DNA of 64,000 bases from Sinonovacula constricta (taxonomy: Eukaryota > Mollusca > Bivalvia > Cardiida > Solecurtidae), in contig CM017567.1 in the NCBI GenBank assembly GCA_007844125.1, forward strand, positions 862,604 through 926,603, written 5' to 3'. Below the pieces are notes generated by a model that ran no database searches, was not told the DNA's origin, and saw nothing but the letters and a program-made list of their open reading frames with translations. The translations under genes and the position numbers were made by a program. Below, in pieces: positions 35,501-46,373 of the stretch; position 1 is the first letter of the stretch; each line of letters starts with the position of its first letter.

Positions 35501-37282
35501 CTGAGGAATCCTTGACTGGAGTCGTCGCCGGAATAGCCGTAGGTGGTTTCTTCCTAGGCATGGTTATCGGCATAGTATCTACATGTATCATTAAAAGACT
35601 GATTCAAAAAAGGTAGGTAACTAAGAATCTTTTTAACATAAAATTAATTCGTTTTCTTAGAAACACTGTTAAAAATACTAGATTTGTTTTGTTGAATGAC
35701 CGGCTGGTGGTAACTGTTTTTTTTCTTTCGTGCGTAATGTATTGTCTAATTGAATTTGTAACTTGTTCATTAATTTGTCATGTGAGTTTATAAAGCGGTA
35801 GTTCAAGTTTTAACATATGTGGTAATTCTCATAGTGTTGTTTTTATATTTTTCCTTTTCATGTCACAAATAGGCAGCTTACTGTAACATTGAAATTGGCA
35901 TGAGATTAACCATTTTATTATATCACACATGGACGTTAAATTTTCATATTCTTGCCTGTTGAAAATTTACAATATCTCAAGCGACTTTATCGCATCGACA
36001 TAAAAAGAAAAAAGAAAGTTGGTGTAATTATGTTAATTAGTGCTTATTTCGGTAGTTACATCTTTTTACCAATTCTTATTTGCTGGAATTTGTTTAAAAC
36101 TTTGTTTAATATAATAAAACTAATGAAGGTAGCCTGTGTTATCACCCTGTACTGGATGTGATATTTTTATAGTGTCAATTGATGTGGTTTTTACATTATA
36201 CGAGTAAAGTGTTTGTTTTTCAGTCTGTGCATAGTGTTTTGTTTTTTAGACTGTGCCTATGCTGTATGGAAAATATTACTGATACGAGATATTTGGGGAA
36301 CAAAAGCCCGCAGGACTGCGTCACAACGGTCAAGTTTGTGAACACGCCAAACCTGGACAATGGTTAAATTTTAACATTCATTATTTGTTTACCCTGTAAA
36401 ATAACATAATATAACTGTTTGAATTTTGAAGTTTATTAAAAAAAATCGCATATATCATAAGTTTTACCGTTTGAACTATGTTTATGTGGCCTTCAAATGC
36501 AATACAAAGTTAAATAGAATCGATGTTATAAAGTCGAATATTTCGTCGCTTAATTTAAAAGGATTACGGTTTGTTTCATAGACATAAGTAAATGTACTTT
36601 CTTCGAGGTAGTATCCAATGGTTTGGACCTAAGTTTTTTTCTCAAACAACGAATTAAATCGTTGTTACCCGGAAAGGTCCCGCGAAGTGCTGTTCATTGA
36701 TGCCATACATCTAAAAGTGTTAAAAGTTTACCATAACACCCTAGTCGGTTGTCATCACAAATATGTATTTCTAATATGGGAAACGCTGCATAAGTGCCTT
36801 TTTTACACTAAGAAAACCACGTGACTACTTATCTTTGAGGTTCACGTTATATTACCATCCGGTTTATATGCTCTGGCGTATGTGTCTATTTTAGTAGAAG
36901 TCCCCATCTGGCTTATTTATAGATTTAGTAAGAATGAACATTTAAAGAGATGTGTACTGTCTAACAATTGCGGTAGTGTTTACATTCTTTGTGCAACATA
37001 AAACACAAGTTTATGCAGCAATAGTGCAAAAACACCTTAACACGGGTCCGGTTTTGTTGCTCTTACTACAGAGAAACCGTCGAACACCACCTTTATACAC
37101 CAATTTAAGTAGTTAAATGCCATTGATGATCTGCCATAATCAACTCATTTTGGATTTTGGTACACAATTTTTACTGATATAGTATTTTCTAAATGTTCGC
37201 AGAACCTCAATGCTCTTCAACAACGTACGAAATTCTTTCAAGAAGGGAAGGAGACAACAACACCTATTCAGAGCTAACCTAG
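32190..37282 (+). CDS. Receptor family member A: short ITAM-bearing membrane protein without a Cys-rich ectodomain
   Basis: Four exons with exactly compatible phases: 32190-32226 (37 nt, MWFTFICLVAFL signal peptide), 35453-35612, 36250-36362 and 37203-37282 (stop TAG). The product is 129 residues. A signal peptide is followed by an outer stub of only about 22 residues, a TM helix at about 36-59 (AGIAVGGFFLGMVIGI), a basic border (IIKRLIQKR) and a tail. The last exon has TTYEIL and TYSEL, giving Y112xxL-x9-Y125xxL, an ITAM-like pair. Exon 1 has the same length and phase as exon 1 of member B, the TM and tail exons align with B, and no Cys-rich exon lies in the 3.2-kb first intron. The last donor (AATG|GTTAAA) is weak; reading through it stops within two codons (exon 36250-36367), which would lose the ITAM. 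It may be an adaptor-like protein or a member that lost its ectodomain. Confidence 0.7.
32506..32760. repeat. (TA)n, ATC and CTGT/CTGC microsatellites
   Basis: About 85 bases of pure TA, then atcat units, then long gtct/gcct/atct runs to about 32745. All lie within intron 1 of receptor gene A. Confidence 0.95.
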
Positions 37283-37591
37283 ACACTATAAAACGCATCT
37301 GTGTTCAACAGTACATATGGCTTGAGGACCATTTATCAACAGCTTTATTGCTTAAATATTTAATTGATAAACTAAGTTGTATATAACATATTGCCATTAT
37401 TAATCAATCGTTTAAAGCATGTATGAGCCAATAACCAGTAACAGGGAAGAGGTCATGGGTTCAATTCATAAAATACCAAATATATTTTTATTTACATTTT
37501 TGCTTTTTACTACGAACATTCTCTATTGTATTAATGTTTAACCTTTAGGTCATAACAACATTAAACTAGGAATAATTCGTACAATAATTAT

Positions 37592-37756
37592 AGGTTATTA
37601 TACATTTTACTGTACAATACGGGAATATATTTGGACGAGTACACAGCTTGAAAAGTCATATTGGACAAGCCGATAAAGGCGAGTCCAATATGACTTTTCA
37701 AGCTGTGTACGAGTCCAAATATATTCCGTATTGTACAGTTAAATGTATAATAACCT
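37592..37756. repeat. Long hairpin (74-bp arms, 17-bp loop)
   Basis: The left arm (aggttattatacattttact, gtacaatacgggaatatatt, ttgaaaagtcatattggac) is nearly a perfect reverse complement of 37683-37756; I see only about a three-position difference plus one single-base indel. It resembles a foldback MITE. A shorter inverted pair (ccgtccaatat / atattggacgg) at 38040-38099 shares the gggaatatattggacg phrase. It lies between the 3' ends of receptor genes A and B. Confidence 0.93.
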
Positions 37757-37759
37757 TTT

Positions 37760-39255
37760 TATTACATATCGTTCGTTTACTTTGAAATATGCATCATCAT
37801 CATCCCCAACAAAGTGTTTTTCGCCTTTTGTCCGTCGATAAAATCAGAAATTTCTTCATCTGTCAACATTTTGACTTCTGTCAAAACAAAACAACGCTTC
37901 CTGGTCAGCTAGACGCTTTACAAGCAGTTTTAAACTTATACTAACAAGCGTCTTTATGCACGCATGGTTCCCGGTCTTTAATTCGTTAGAGACGGAAATC
38001 GGAAACCAGACTAGCATCGTTTAGTACACATGTACCCAACCGTCCAATATGAAATTAATATATATTTTTTTGGATCCAATATGGGAATATATTGGACGGT
38101 CACGTGGTACAAATGCAGATTGTCGATTGGTTGGATTTATTAAATATATAATAATGATTCGTATGGTTTCGTAAAGCGTACTGGAAATAAATAAGGATTA
38201 ACATAAGCGTCATAAGAAAACTTACCTGGTCTTATTCTTTATACAAGCCATAGATAGCGCAGTTGTATTGTGTGCAACTTGCATATATTAGATCGCTGTC
38301 GGCTCAAATCACAATGCTGTTGCTATACTCGCCTTTATGAAACTTTTAATGAATTAATCCATTTTATGAATCTTATTACTTTGTTATCATATTTCATAAT
38401 TTATATTTCCAAATAAAAATATATGTGCGATCGGCTGATGAAAGCTGCAATTTAACATAATGTAGATACTAGAAACAAAAAAAAATGTACAAACAATAAA
38501 GAACAGTACTTTTGTAATCCTATCAAATATAAAATAAATCGACGATTTTTGTTTCGTTAGATGTGGAAAGCGATCAATGCACCGCTGAACCTCTTTATAT
38601 CTGTAATAACACACAATATAGAAGAATTTTTCAAACAGATAACAATCTTACGATTTATGTTTATTGTTAAAAATATGTGTATATTAATGTAAAACCACCA
38701 CTTTTAGTTTAATATCTTCGAACATTGACCGATGTATTTAAGATTTACATCACAGTTTTAGTTGCAACTATAAGCTGTACATGTAACAATTGCAGGATCT
38801 ACATATATTGAAGATGGACGCTACGAATAGACAAAATGTTACCAACCTAGTTTTAATTTTATTTTTTGAAAATTCTGTACCAGTATTTACATGCACATAC
38901 TAATTAGAACCTTATTTGTCAAAATTAGATTATTTAAATATCAGGAAACAGGCTCCGTTTTTATTTTATAATATCTTTTACTAATTTGACTTTATATGCT
39001 ATTATCATGTTTTTGCACATACACTATGTAACACGTCTTTTGATATTATTTTTATCTATAAATACATTTCTTTTTTCTTTCTGTCAGAGTACATTTACTA
39101 TGACAACTTTACAGAAACTTGTATTGTTTGGAATAATAATGTTGTAAACGCTTCCAGTCGTTAGAGACTTGAAATAGTTATCACACTAAGTATGAGATTG
39201 TTAGAAACAAAAGCACAATTTTCAACACTTTTTAATGACAGATGACTAGATGACT
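37760..39255. other. Intergenic, no gene recognised
   Basis: The AT-rich spacer between the convergent receptor genes, including the small inverted repeat at 38040-38099. Confidence 0.5.
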
Positions 39256-39258
39256 AGA

Positions 39259-39264
39259 TTTATT
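39259..39264 (-). promoter_or_regulatory. Candidate poly(A) signal of receptor gene B
   Basis: AATAAA on the minus strand, about 255 bases after the stop codon of gene B. Confidence 0.4.
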
Positions 39265-39517
39265 ACCTCTGTTCATTTCATATGTTTGAAGTAAAAACTA
39301 ATAATTTTTGTATTTTTCTTCCTTTTCCATACTACCAGATAATAAAACGACACAAACACGAAATACACATACAACCTTAACAGCAAGGTGTCTAAGAAAT
39401 GAAATCTTTTCCTTGTCATTGCGATTCACAAATGTCTAATAAAGCACTTTAACAAAATAATACATATTGTCAATAATTGCAATTGATGCAATACTTCTTT
39501 GTTCTTAAAGATAAACT

Positions 39518-42500
39518 CTAGGCAGCCACTTTACAAAATGTTTCCCCTCCTTCTATGGTGGCATATGGTCTGTCTTCAATGTCTACAATACTGACGTATG
39601 ACGCGTGAACTCTACAAGCATCTTCTGAAATATTTATAGACATATTAACCATACAGCGCCAGGTACAGGAGGCCCCGGGTTCGACCCCAGGCTGCGACAT
39701 ACCAAAGTCGTTAAAAATGGTAGTGCTATAATTCCCATTCTAACGCTCAAGCAAATATGAGGGTAGTTCCACGACTGTTTTGCCCGGTGTCAGAATAATG
39801 TGACTGGGTGTGGTATCATGCCAGGTGTTCACAGCATGCTGTACACATTGAAGACAGCACTTTATATGCTATCAAGTTGACACCGTCTCCAGATAATTGA
39901 AATAATGTTGGTGGGACGATAAACCCAATAAACAAACATTAACAATACATGAAGCGTTTTCAGTAAATGTGTTCGTAACGCTCAATTTTCCACGAAGTTA
40001 GTTGTATGCACTTTGAAATGATATTGAATTACACGACATTTAAAATACGACAGGATAAGAATCCTATTTGTTTTTCTGACACTTTCTAAATTCTAAAATA
40101 TTTCTTTACATATAAAATGAGTTCTCATATTTCATTAATAATACCAATTAACCTAAGAAACGTTATACTATGTTTTAAAGAATAAGGAATTGTCTTGATC
40201 TAAGTCAAAATAAGTAAGATTCTTTATGGATATCGCCTCTGGTGATAATAAATCAAAATAAATGTTGATATTTACTTTAGGAATCGTACAGAGCGTTCGT
40301 ATTTTTTAAAAAAAGTACAAAACAAAACGAGAAACAAATGAAAAACGTCTTGCTAACCCAGCAAAATTCATGCAAGCACAAACTGATTCTAGACAGAGAC
40401 TATGGAATGGTATTACCATTAGTGTTGTTCGTATGCGAAGAGTTCGTAAATTGCACAGTTGGGACGGAGACGTCTGAGTTTGCATTGGGATTCTGTCTCA
40501 CTGTCGGTGTCTCCTTTCTGTACCAATGACAATGTAACAAATCAAAAAGATGGCTATCAATTATTATCTGCTTAAAGTCTGAACTTTTCGCTGTTAGAAA
40601 AAAAAATAGATAAAGAATTATAAAGCCCTTAACTGGCTAAGACTTTGGAACAAGGAACTTTTATGCATAATGTATTCACTAGATGAGTTTATAACTTCGT
40701 AGAAAGAATACACTGTTGCATTTTAATTAGTCACGTTAAGTTTTACCAACCTTTTATAGATGATAAATAAGATGGTAATACCGAAGCCAAGGCCAATAAA
40801 GAAGGTTCCAACCGCTATTCCGGCAGTTTTGGCTTGGTTGTAAATTATTTTAACATCAGGCGACTTCGTTGGTGCTGTAAGCAAAAATGCACTAGATACC
40901 AACCAATTGCTTGTAATAGGGCTCATGTAGGTAATTTGAATATAAACATATTTCATTATATATATATCGGTACTTAGTTTACTTATATTTTGATTCCTCT
41001 TTTACTTGGACAATGTATCGTCTATACCTGTTTGGCCACATAGCATGACACATGTTAGAAAGTTATTATGTTTTTTAGAGTAACTTTAAATTGGGTTTCT
41101 AATGATTTTAATGCGTGAACGTCAGCAAGATATTTCTTTTAAATCTAACACTTATGTCCGTAATAATATCTTCCATCTAATTAAGCGTATATATTGCAAT
41201 TTGTATGACCATTTTCCAATTTAAGATGACTTTTGTTGAATTTTATAGGATATTCTCAGAATATACATGTATGTACTGCTTAAATTAAAACTATAAATTT
41301 AGTAGCACGTGCAACATTAACATTTTGGTATTTAATATTGGTTTATATGTTTGACACAGTGAAGAAGTTCTTCTTTTATAGACGTTAATGGGGAACGTTA
41401 ATATTGCACGTGAAGGAATATTTGCATGCTGATCAATGCGAGTTTATGTGTATTTTCATATTTTCCGAATTTTCCTAAAGAACATATTCAAATGGAAAAA
41501 ATATTTGCAAAACATATCAATTTCATTGCGGTTTCGAGAAAAGCTGCGTGGAAATATGGCAATATGACAAGAAGATGTAGATTAAACTTCTGTCCTTCAA
41601 ATGAAATATTATTTTCCATGACAATAATTTACTAGTCATCTTAACATGTCATATCATTTTTAATATTTATCGAACGATACTGTTCTCTAGCTCTAGTTTC
41701 ATCAAACTTATTTACTTAATTTAAAATTCATTTCCTAAGACTCTACGTGTAATAAGCTAATATTGATTGCTATTCATGGTTATGTCTGAATTTAAACTAA
41801 ACATTAAAAGATTTCTATCATATACAATATCAGTTATATACAACTAATATATCTAAATAAAATAAGACGACAAACCGAGATTACATTCAGTTAAACAGAA
41901 ATATGTGTATATGAAATTGTAACGCAGTGATATTTTAAACAAGCAATGAATCAGCCAGTGTCTATGGGATCCAGATTATACATGTCTTGTATTCATTTCC
42001 TATAAATATATAATTATTCTTATAACGTAATTCGTGACTATTAAGCAGACCTACCGAGTCTGATACACTGAGATTGAACACACAACGAGCACGTGTCATC
42101 ACACTGGGAACACACGACAGTACTATCATCTAGGATCTTCAAGTAGTAACCATCATTACAACTTGTGCAAGTAGTTCCGTTTATACAAGAGGAGCAGTGG
42201 TTAGGGCAATAGACGCATTTGTTACCTATTTGGTAAAAGCCAACGTCGCATCCGCCAATACAGTTACCGGAGAGATGTTCACATACGCTTCCAAAACAGT
42301 GTCTGTCACATGGATATAAGCAAGTATCCCCATAATACCCTTGTTTACATTCTTCGCAGCTTCCAGATGGGTCAGTGCATGATACACAGTTGTATCCACA
42401 AGGGACGCAAGTTCCTCGTGTTAAATAAAACTTCGGGGGACATGTTGTGCAGTTTCCATCCGTGTTGGAACCGGTAGTGTTACATTTTATACACAAGTCA

Positions 42501-45500
42501 TTGTCCAGAAAATAACCGGACGTACACGATGTACAGGATGCTGCTGAGGAACATTCAAAACATCCTTCGTGACACTGGTAACATTTGTAATTAGATGTCA
42601 GGTAATATCCAGACGTACATGATGTACAGGTCGAAGAAGAGTTACACTCTAGACACCCGGCGTTGCATTCGTAGCAATTGTTGTCAGATGTCAGGTAATA
42701 TCCAGACGTACACGACGAGTAACAGAAAGATGACGATTGGCATTCTAGACATCCGGCACTACATCGGTAACAGCTAAAGTTCGATGTTAGGTAATATCCA
42801 GACGTACACGATGTACATATTGACGATGAGTTACAATCTAAACATCCGTCGTGACATTGATAACAATTGTTGTAAGATGTCCGGTAATATCCGGACATAC
42901 AAGTGTTACAGTATGTTGATATGTTACAATCGAAACATCCGGTGAGACATCGGTCGCATCTATCGCTTGCTGGTGCAATAAAGTACCCATTGTCACATAG
43001 TTCACATGTGTTGTTATTGCTATTGCACTGAATGCAATTCAGAGGACACGAGGAACAGCCCCCTATAAAACAGGATTCTCAATCAACTGTATTTACAACA
43101 CCTTAAATAAAAGGACTATTTAAATAACAAAGCAAAAAAAAGAACATTGTTAAAGTGTTAAAATGATGAAGATCGTTCTGGGTTTCGCATCGAAAGCAAG
43201 CTTGACTAAAAAGACCTACCTACATCGCACATATCAAAGTCTATTGAAGACAATCAATAAAAACCAACAAACATGAAACCAATCGGAAAGCGCACATATT
43301 ATGACATATACTGCTAAGTAAGTATTTGATAAAGTAACAATAATGAAACATTACAAACTAGTTTATATTTTGTTTAGATGAGTTACAATATATATATAGT
43401 TATAATAATATATAATAAATATTAGAAGAGGAATGTCGCATGTTAACAGCATATATAAGATTAGCGTGGATATTATAACGACCACCACACGTGATTTGTA
43501 ACATGTTTGCGATCATGAATATCAAAATATGACAAGGTCTTATGCATATTTCAACATATATAAAGTTTCGAAAAATAGACACAAAGGTATATTCCTGTTC
43601 AATAACCCTTGTTATTTCCCTTTGAAGAGTTATTGTTCGTTTTGCGTACTACTTCCGGTGAGCAAAAAACAAACAAGATGGCGTCTGAAAACAATGAAAT
43701 CGGTGATCTGTGCAAATTTTCAAAATTATCAGTGCGCGAACTGAAAGACTTTCTTAGATAAAGAGGAGCGTTTGTATCAGGGAATAGCCCGGAACTTATT
43801 TACGCGATAAAAAGGCTTGGTACACGGACATTAAGTGACATTAAATTGGACGACGAAGAAGACCGCATCAAACGCGAAGGAGAGTTGTTTGTAACGCCAT
43901 TCGGGGAGAATCTTCCAAAACCTAGCCTGCTTAAAGGATGTTGGGACGAAAATCTATCTAAAGTTCTATTTTTTCGGCAAGATTAGTGACATAATTGCTG
44001 CCAGGCATTGCATCTATCGCACTGGATAGCGTGCATTCTTGCTGTAACAAAACGGTTGCAATTTACGCATTAGAAAGCCATTACAGTTTGGCTTGTTTGG
44101 AGAAACTGAATTGTCATCAGAATCGGATTCTATATATATATATATATATATATATCTTATTTGACAAACTGTTGATATAAGACACAACTGCGAAGTGTTC
44201 GTTACATACAAGTTCCCTCGTATCTATGATTGACTAAAATTAATCGTAATTAACTTTGTTCTTTAATTGTCGTCCAATCAGCGGTCATCTTAAACTGACA
44301 ATTCTTTCATTAATTAACATGTAATAAGCGGCCAATCAAGTAATTATACAATGCCTACAGTCGTCCTTAATTGCTTCCGATGCATCGGGATGCTATAGAC
44401 TTGTTTTACGAGTAAACAGATGCCGATCAATTAAGGTTTATTACATTTCTACACTTCTGTCAAAATGCCATAATTAAATTAGCCACGCACACGAACAAAT
44501 GTGTCGATTGGCAGAATTAGAGCACCTGTTTCTAATTTATGATGCAGGCTCTGCCTACTGTTTTGTTTTTTCTCCTAGCAGAAGGTAATCGATGAGTGTG
44601 AGAAACTTTTCTCATTAATTTGCAGACTCCGCCCATTATCGTCTTTTCTCGCTTCTTACGAAGCTGTAGGCGATTTTGACCGACGCACGGGTAGAAATTG
44701 TCATGGGTCAAAATAACCCCCGCCGCTTTATTGATGTGTGTCAGTAAGGGTATTTCCGAATTTTCGTGCGTCAAAACCCGGCAGCTCGGGTCAACCGAAC
44801 GCCCTGCTGTTAATGACCATAGTGCAAATTCGCTGCTGTTAACGTCACGTGATGGTCTTTGTTTCGATTTGCTCGCGTAACCTATTAATCGCAGCCAGTG
44901 TTTATACTTGAATAATAATAAATGCATCGATTATTCTTTTATCTTTCGACATTGTCATAGATTATAAATTTTCTGTAAACAATTAAATCTTTGAGACGCT
45001 TTGGAGTTTTGATTATGCCGTGAATGATGCACACACAATTCCCCACCCACTTTTGAAACTTTGTTGTCTACGACGAATCTGCGCGGTATAGGATTCTCCT
45101 CGGTGTATATACCATCTAGAAAATGCTCTGAACAAAGTCGATCATTCTTCAGATTGCAAGTGGAAATTTGGCTCATTGTTTTAAGTCGACTTATCTACAG
45201 TTTTCTCAATTTATCGTCAACTCTCCCCCTGTAATTGCTACACACACAACAATAATGTCTCTTTTTTCAGTCGAGTTTAAAACCTTTCTGCCATCGTTGA
45301 CATTTTTGATTTGCTCTCCACCTGAAATGAAATGCGAACCTCCACGCTAAAGAGCGTTTAAAGGAGGCAATTATTCAGGGGAGATAACAGAGGTTATTAA
45401 ACAGGACTATACACGTGACTTTCGAAGGTAAAAAGAACGTAAATTTAGACGAGACTTCGCAAAGACAGAAAAAAAACCAAAGTTTCCGCACTAAAAACGG

Positions 45501-46032
45501 AAATTCAGCAAAAGGGTCAAATGGGGAGCTCAAACCTGTTTACAGAGCTCTAACCTGTCACTTCTTGGGTGTTTTGAAAAAAAAATCAACAAGAAATACA
45601 CTTGAAACACATCGACCTGAAGCAAAACAGCGAAATTAATAACGTAAACAATGGTTACTAGTTTGTATTCAGGCAATGTGAGTACTATAACTGATAATAG
45701 AAATAATTTGTCTAATAGTTGAATTAGAAATTACAAAGATACTTGAGGACGATTATAATGGCTTAAAGTAGTCTGTAAATGATTTGATGGATCAAAAGAA
45801 ACCAAGGACAATGAACGTCAGGAAATTTCAGTAAGAGTTAATCGCCAACATATATCTCATATGTTATATTTTGATATCATGAGCTGTAACATGACTGGGT
45901 ACTTAATCAGATTCTCTAGTGACCAAGAAGCAATTTCATTTCAAATAATGTGCCGTTCCATTATTCATTAGTTTGTTAGAGAAATGGTCACTTACCTAAA
46001 AATGTCAATAAACAAGTCAAGAAAATCCACAT
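39518..46032 (-). CDS. Receptor family member B: furin-like Cys-rich repeats, TM and ITAM tail
   Basis: Five minus-strand exons join in frame: 46032-45996 (MWIFLTCLLTFL signal peptide), 43062-42055, 40874-40751, 40517-40417 and 39624-39518. Phases are 1, 1, 2, 1, with GT/AG at every junction, giving 458 residues. The 1008-nt second exon encodes about ten furin-like repeats (pattern CxxC..GCLxCxSSSxCTSCTSGYYLTS) with many N-glycosylation sequons. Residues about 366-388 are a TM helix rich in small residues (AGIAVGTFFIGLGFGI), followed by YKR. The tail ends with Y433VSI-x7-Y444ATI, a consensus ITAM spacing, in its own exon. Type I topology plus an ITAM recalls phagocytic receptors of the Draper/CED-1/MEGF10 type, which signal through Src and Syk-family kinases, but the repeats here are furin-like and the ligand is unknown. 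Intron 1 holds SAP and THAP-like fragments; intron 4 holds a SINE 25 bases from the last acceptor. Confidence 0.85.
39649..39945 (+). mobile_element. tRNA-derived SINE (family 2)
   Basis: B box CGGGTTCGACCCC near 39676, then ACATACCAAAGTCGTTAAAA, ATGTGACTGGGTGTGGTATC, GAAGACAGCACTTTATATGC and a tail ending ataaacccaataaacaaaca. It matches the inverted copy at 16526-16788. It lies antisense in intron 4 of receptor gene B. Confidence 0.88.
42595..42900 (-). repeat. 93-96-bp coding repeats inside receptor gene B
   Basis: The phrase ggtaatatccagacgtaca with neighbours recurs at spacings of 93, 96 and 93 bases. It corresponds to four consecutive, nearly identical Cys-rich modules (each beginning CYxC..GC). 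One module has an extra residue (CYSSC). The similarity at DNA level suggests recent duplication within the exon. Confidence 0.85.
43678..43986 (+). pseudogene. SAP-domain protein fragment with premature stop
   Basis: From the ATG at 43678 (aagATGGCG context) the frame reads MASENNEIGD, FSKLSVRELKDFLR, stop (TAA 43759-43761), then RGAFVSGNSPELI, and it stays open to a TAG at 43986. The segment around the stop is a SAP-like DNA-binding helix-extended-loop-helix (L-kLxVxELKxFLxxRGxxxSGxxxELI). The clean frame on both sides of the single nonsense codon suggests recent loss. It lies antisense in intron 1 of receptor gene B; I saw no downstream domain. Confidence 0.6.
44123..44158. repeat. (TA)n microsatellite
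   Basis: About 34 bases of alternating T/A. Confidence 0.9.
44955..45176 (-). pseudogene. THAP-like fragment
   Basis: A minus-strand frame contains NLKNDRLCSEHFLDG followed by a basic stretch with IPRRFVVDN. The C-S-E-H-F element is the zinc-binding half of the THAP DNA-binding domain found in host factors and P-like transposases. The N-terminal CxxxxC part and the Trp are not visible, so this is a fragment. Confidence 0.4.
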
Positions 46033-46373
46033 GTTTAGTATATCTTCTTGCATCACAGTGTACTAACTGGAAAAGAGTTTACAATTAGGATTTATGCAAA
46101 GATTTTGTATGTAAAAGAAAACTGTCAATGGTGTTGAATTGTTAAAAGAGGACGTTCAAATAACATGTAATATTTCAGTTCAATGCATAGATGGTTATCA
46201 TGTAAAATAATCGCAATTATTGCTTTTACGGGATAAATGTTAACCGAATCGTTATTTCCAAATATATACTGTGGAAGTTAGTTTTGCTTTAACTGTTTAA
46301 GTTTTAAATAGCAACAATATAAATTACGAATTTAAACAAATGGCGTTATTGACAGCGATGCTACGAGAAAAGA

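Noticed and set aside
42595..42777. 60-codon plus-strand frame in the receptor B ectodomain
   Set aside because: It is an antisense shadow of the Cys-rich coding repeats.
43529..43744. 71-codon plus-strand frame overlapping the SAP fragment
   Set aside because: It is in a different frame from the SAP-like sequence, which has the recognisable domain and a better start context.
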